Shown here piece by piece: positions 31,289-32,349 of a DNA stretch of 32,349 bases. The first letter of the stretch is position 1. Every line of letters begins with the position of its first letter. The DNA is taken from the NCBI GenBank assembly GCA_020062665.1, contig JAGUVW010000047.1, positions 1 through 32,349 on the forward strand, in the 5' to 3' direction. The notes beneath the pieces are model-generated. The model was given only the letters and a program-made list of their open reading frames with translations. It was not told where the DNA came from and ran no database searches. This DNA comes from Pseudomonadales bacterium (GTDB taxonomy: Bacteria; Pseudomonadota; Gammaproteobacteria; Pseudomonadales; Ketobacteraceae). The position numbers and the translations under genes are program-made.

Positions 31289-31972
31289 ATGTCACCGACC
31301 CCCGCCACCATGACCCTGGAGCAGGCCATCAAAACCCGCCGTTCCGTGCGCGGCTATCTGGACAAGGAAGTGCCGCAGGAAACCCTGAATGCGATTTTCG
31401 AACTGGCCCAGCTGGCGCCGTCGAACTGCAACGTGCAGCCCTGGCATGTGTTCGTGGCGTCCGGCGAGTTGAAAAGCAAATTGCGGGATCAGATGGTGCG
31501 CAACGTGATGAATGGTGTGGCGTTCAATCCGGACTATGAATATTCCGATACCTTTGTGGGGGAGTATCGCGAGCGGCAGGTGGCGTGCGCCATGGAGCTC
31601 TACAACGCGATGGGGATCGAGCGCGGTGACAAGCCGGCGCGGGCGAAAGCCATGCTGCGCAATTTTGAAATGTTCGACGCACCCCACGTGGTGTTCATCG
31701 GCATGGACAAGGCGTTCGGCGTATCGGTGGCGATCGACGTGGGCATGTACATGCAGAACCTGATGCTGGCGATGACGGCGCACGGTGTGGCCTGCTGTCC
31801 CCAGGGCACCATGCGTTATTTCCCGGATCTGGTGCGCGAGGCGTTTGATGTGTCGCCGGATATCCGCATCCTGCTGGGAATCAGTTTTGGTTACGAAGAT
31901 CCCGCCGTGGCCGCCAACAATACCCGTGTCGGCCGTGCCGCGCTGGAACGGGCAGTGCAGTTCCGCCGCTGA
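31289..31972 (+). CDS. Nitroreductase family protein
   Basis: This is a 227-residue FMN-dependent oxidoreductase of the nitroreductase superfamily, usually a cytoplasmic homodimer that reduces nitroaromatics, quinones or flavins with NAD(P)H. The FMN-phosphate-binding start is KTRRSVRGY (about 15-23). Further family motifs are LAQLAPSNCNVQPWHVFV (about 40-57) and a C-terminal LGISFGYEDP loop. The ATG at 31289 is clear because GAGGAAG lies 5 bases upstream; the longer frame from 31256 would include non-conserved residues. An MDR oxidoreductase gene follows 45 bases downstream, probably in the same transcript. The physiological substrate is unknown. Confidence 0.92.
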   Translation: MSPTPATMTLEQAIKTRRSVRGYLDKEVPQETLNAIFELAQLAPSNCNVQPWHVFVASGELKSKLRDQMVRNVMNGVAFNPDYEYSDTFVGEYRERQVACAMELYNAMGIERGDKPARAKAMLRNFEMFDAPHVVFIGMDKAFGVSVAIDVGMYMQNLMLAMTAHGVACCPQGTMRYFPDLVREAFDVSPDIRILLGISFGYEDPAVAANNTRVGRAALERAVQFRR

Positions 31973-32017
31973 TTGCCGTATGCTGGAGGCCTGTGTGTTT
32001 TCATAAGGGCCTCATTC

Positions 32018-32349
32018 ATGCGTCGCATCTTTTACACCCGCTTCGGCGGCCCCGACGTTCTGCAACTGGAACATGTCCCCATCCCCCAGCCTGGCCCCGG
32101 CCAGGTGCGGGTGCGAGTGGCGGGCATTGGTATCAATCCCATCGATTTCAAGACCCGTAGTGGTCTGGGCTTTGTGTCCCAGATGCTGGGGCAGCGTTTT
32201 CATTTTGTGCCTGGTTACGATGCCAGTGGTGTGGTGGATGCGCTGGGCGACGGCGTGAGCGCCTGGACGCTGAATGACGCAGTATTCGGCATGGTGAATC
32301 TGCCGCTGGCGAGCGGGGCTTATGCGGAATACTTGATTGCACCGGCGGC
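32018..32349 (+). CDS. MDR superfamily oxidoreductase (quinone-oxidoreductase-like), cut by window end
   Basis: The reading frame starts with ATG at 32018 (AAGGG 8 bases upstream) and runs open to the end of the window, giving the first 110 residues. The sequence begins MRRIFYTRFGGPDVLQLEHV and continues with a proline-rich PIPQPGPGQVRVRVAGIGIN segment, the classic GroES-like N-terminal domain of medium-chain dehydrogenases/reductases. The INPIDFKTRSG segment is typical of zinc-free NADPH:quinone oxidoreductases and enoyl reductases. The usual structural-zinc cysteines are absent. The nucleotide-binding domain lies outside the window. It probably forms a two-gene unit with the nitroreductase. 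Confidence 0.85.
   Translation, partial: MRRIFYTRFGGPDVLQLEHVPIPQPGPGQVRVRVAGIGINPIDFKTRSGLGFVSQMLGQRFHFVPGYDASGVVDALGDGVSAWTLNDAVFGMVNLPLASGAYAEYLIAPA

Overview
The window looks like a chromosomal segment of a GC-rich gammaproteobacterium. The best guess is an Alcanivorax- or Pseudomonas-like member of the Pseudomonadales. That placement rests on the long form of LeuA, the nrdR-rib-nusB-thiL-pgpA order, a RibB with a degenerate GTP cyclohydrolase II tail, and a LexA box of the CTGT-N8-ACAG type. The genus is inference only.

Left part (1-5000): a membrane glycosyltransferase fragment truncated at its 5' end next to an AT-rich stretch; leuA on the minus strand with its terminator; a divergent Lrp/AsnC regulator; an orphan 168-residue protein; and nrdR. 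Centre-left (5059-11848): a creatininase-family protein, then ribD-ribE-ribBA(ribBX)-ribH-nusB-thiL-pgpA, all on the plus strand. These make riboflavin from the pyrimidine and ribulose branches, plus an antitermination factor, thiamine-phosphate kinase and phosphatidylglycerophosphatase. RibA activity is not encoded here, because the C-terminal half of RibBA has lost its zinc and catalytic motif. A roughly 165-base imperfect palindrome interrupts the operon between ribE and ribBA.

Middle (11836-19043): a MEST-like alpha/beta hydrolase, an orphan periplasmic binding protein, an anchored surface protein lying behind a LexA-box promoter and a 30-codon ORF, a lower-GC pair (outer-membrane barrel and Asp-box lipoprotein), an NlpC/P60 lipoprotein and a YaiI-family protein. 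Next come two tandem paralogous 7TMR-DISM diguanylate cyclases (19255-23166), whose upstream regions also resemble each other.

Right part (23226-27113): the most system-like locus. A RimK-like ATP-grasp ligase with an extra N-terminal domain lies divergent to two overlapping genes, an M14-like DUF2817 peptidase and a GNAT acetyltransferase fused to a C39-like cysteine peptidase. Together they look like a peptide or amide ligation, acetylation and cleavage module of unknown substrate. The window ends with an amidohydrolase, a small helical protein, a GXWXG/DUF4334 protein, a secreted metallophosphoesterase bounded by a 14-base direct repeat, a nitroreductase, and the start of an MDR-family oxidoreductase cut by the window edge. 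I saw no tRNA, rRNA, CRISPR array, transposase or phage gene.
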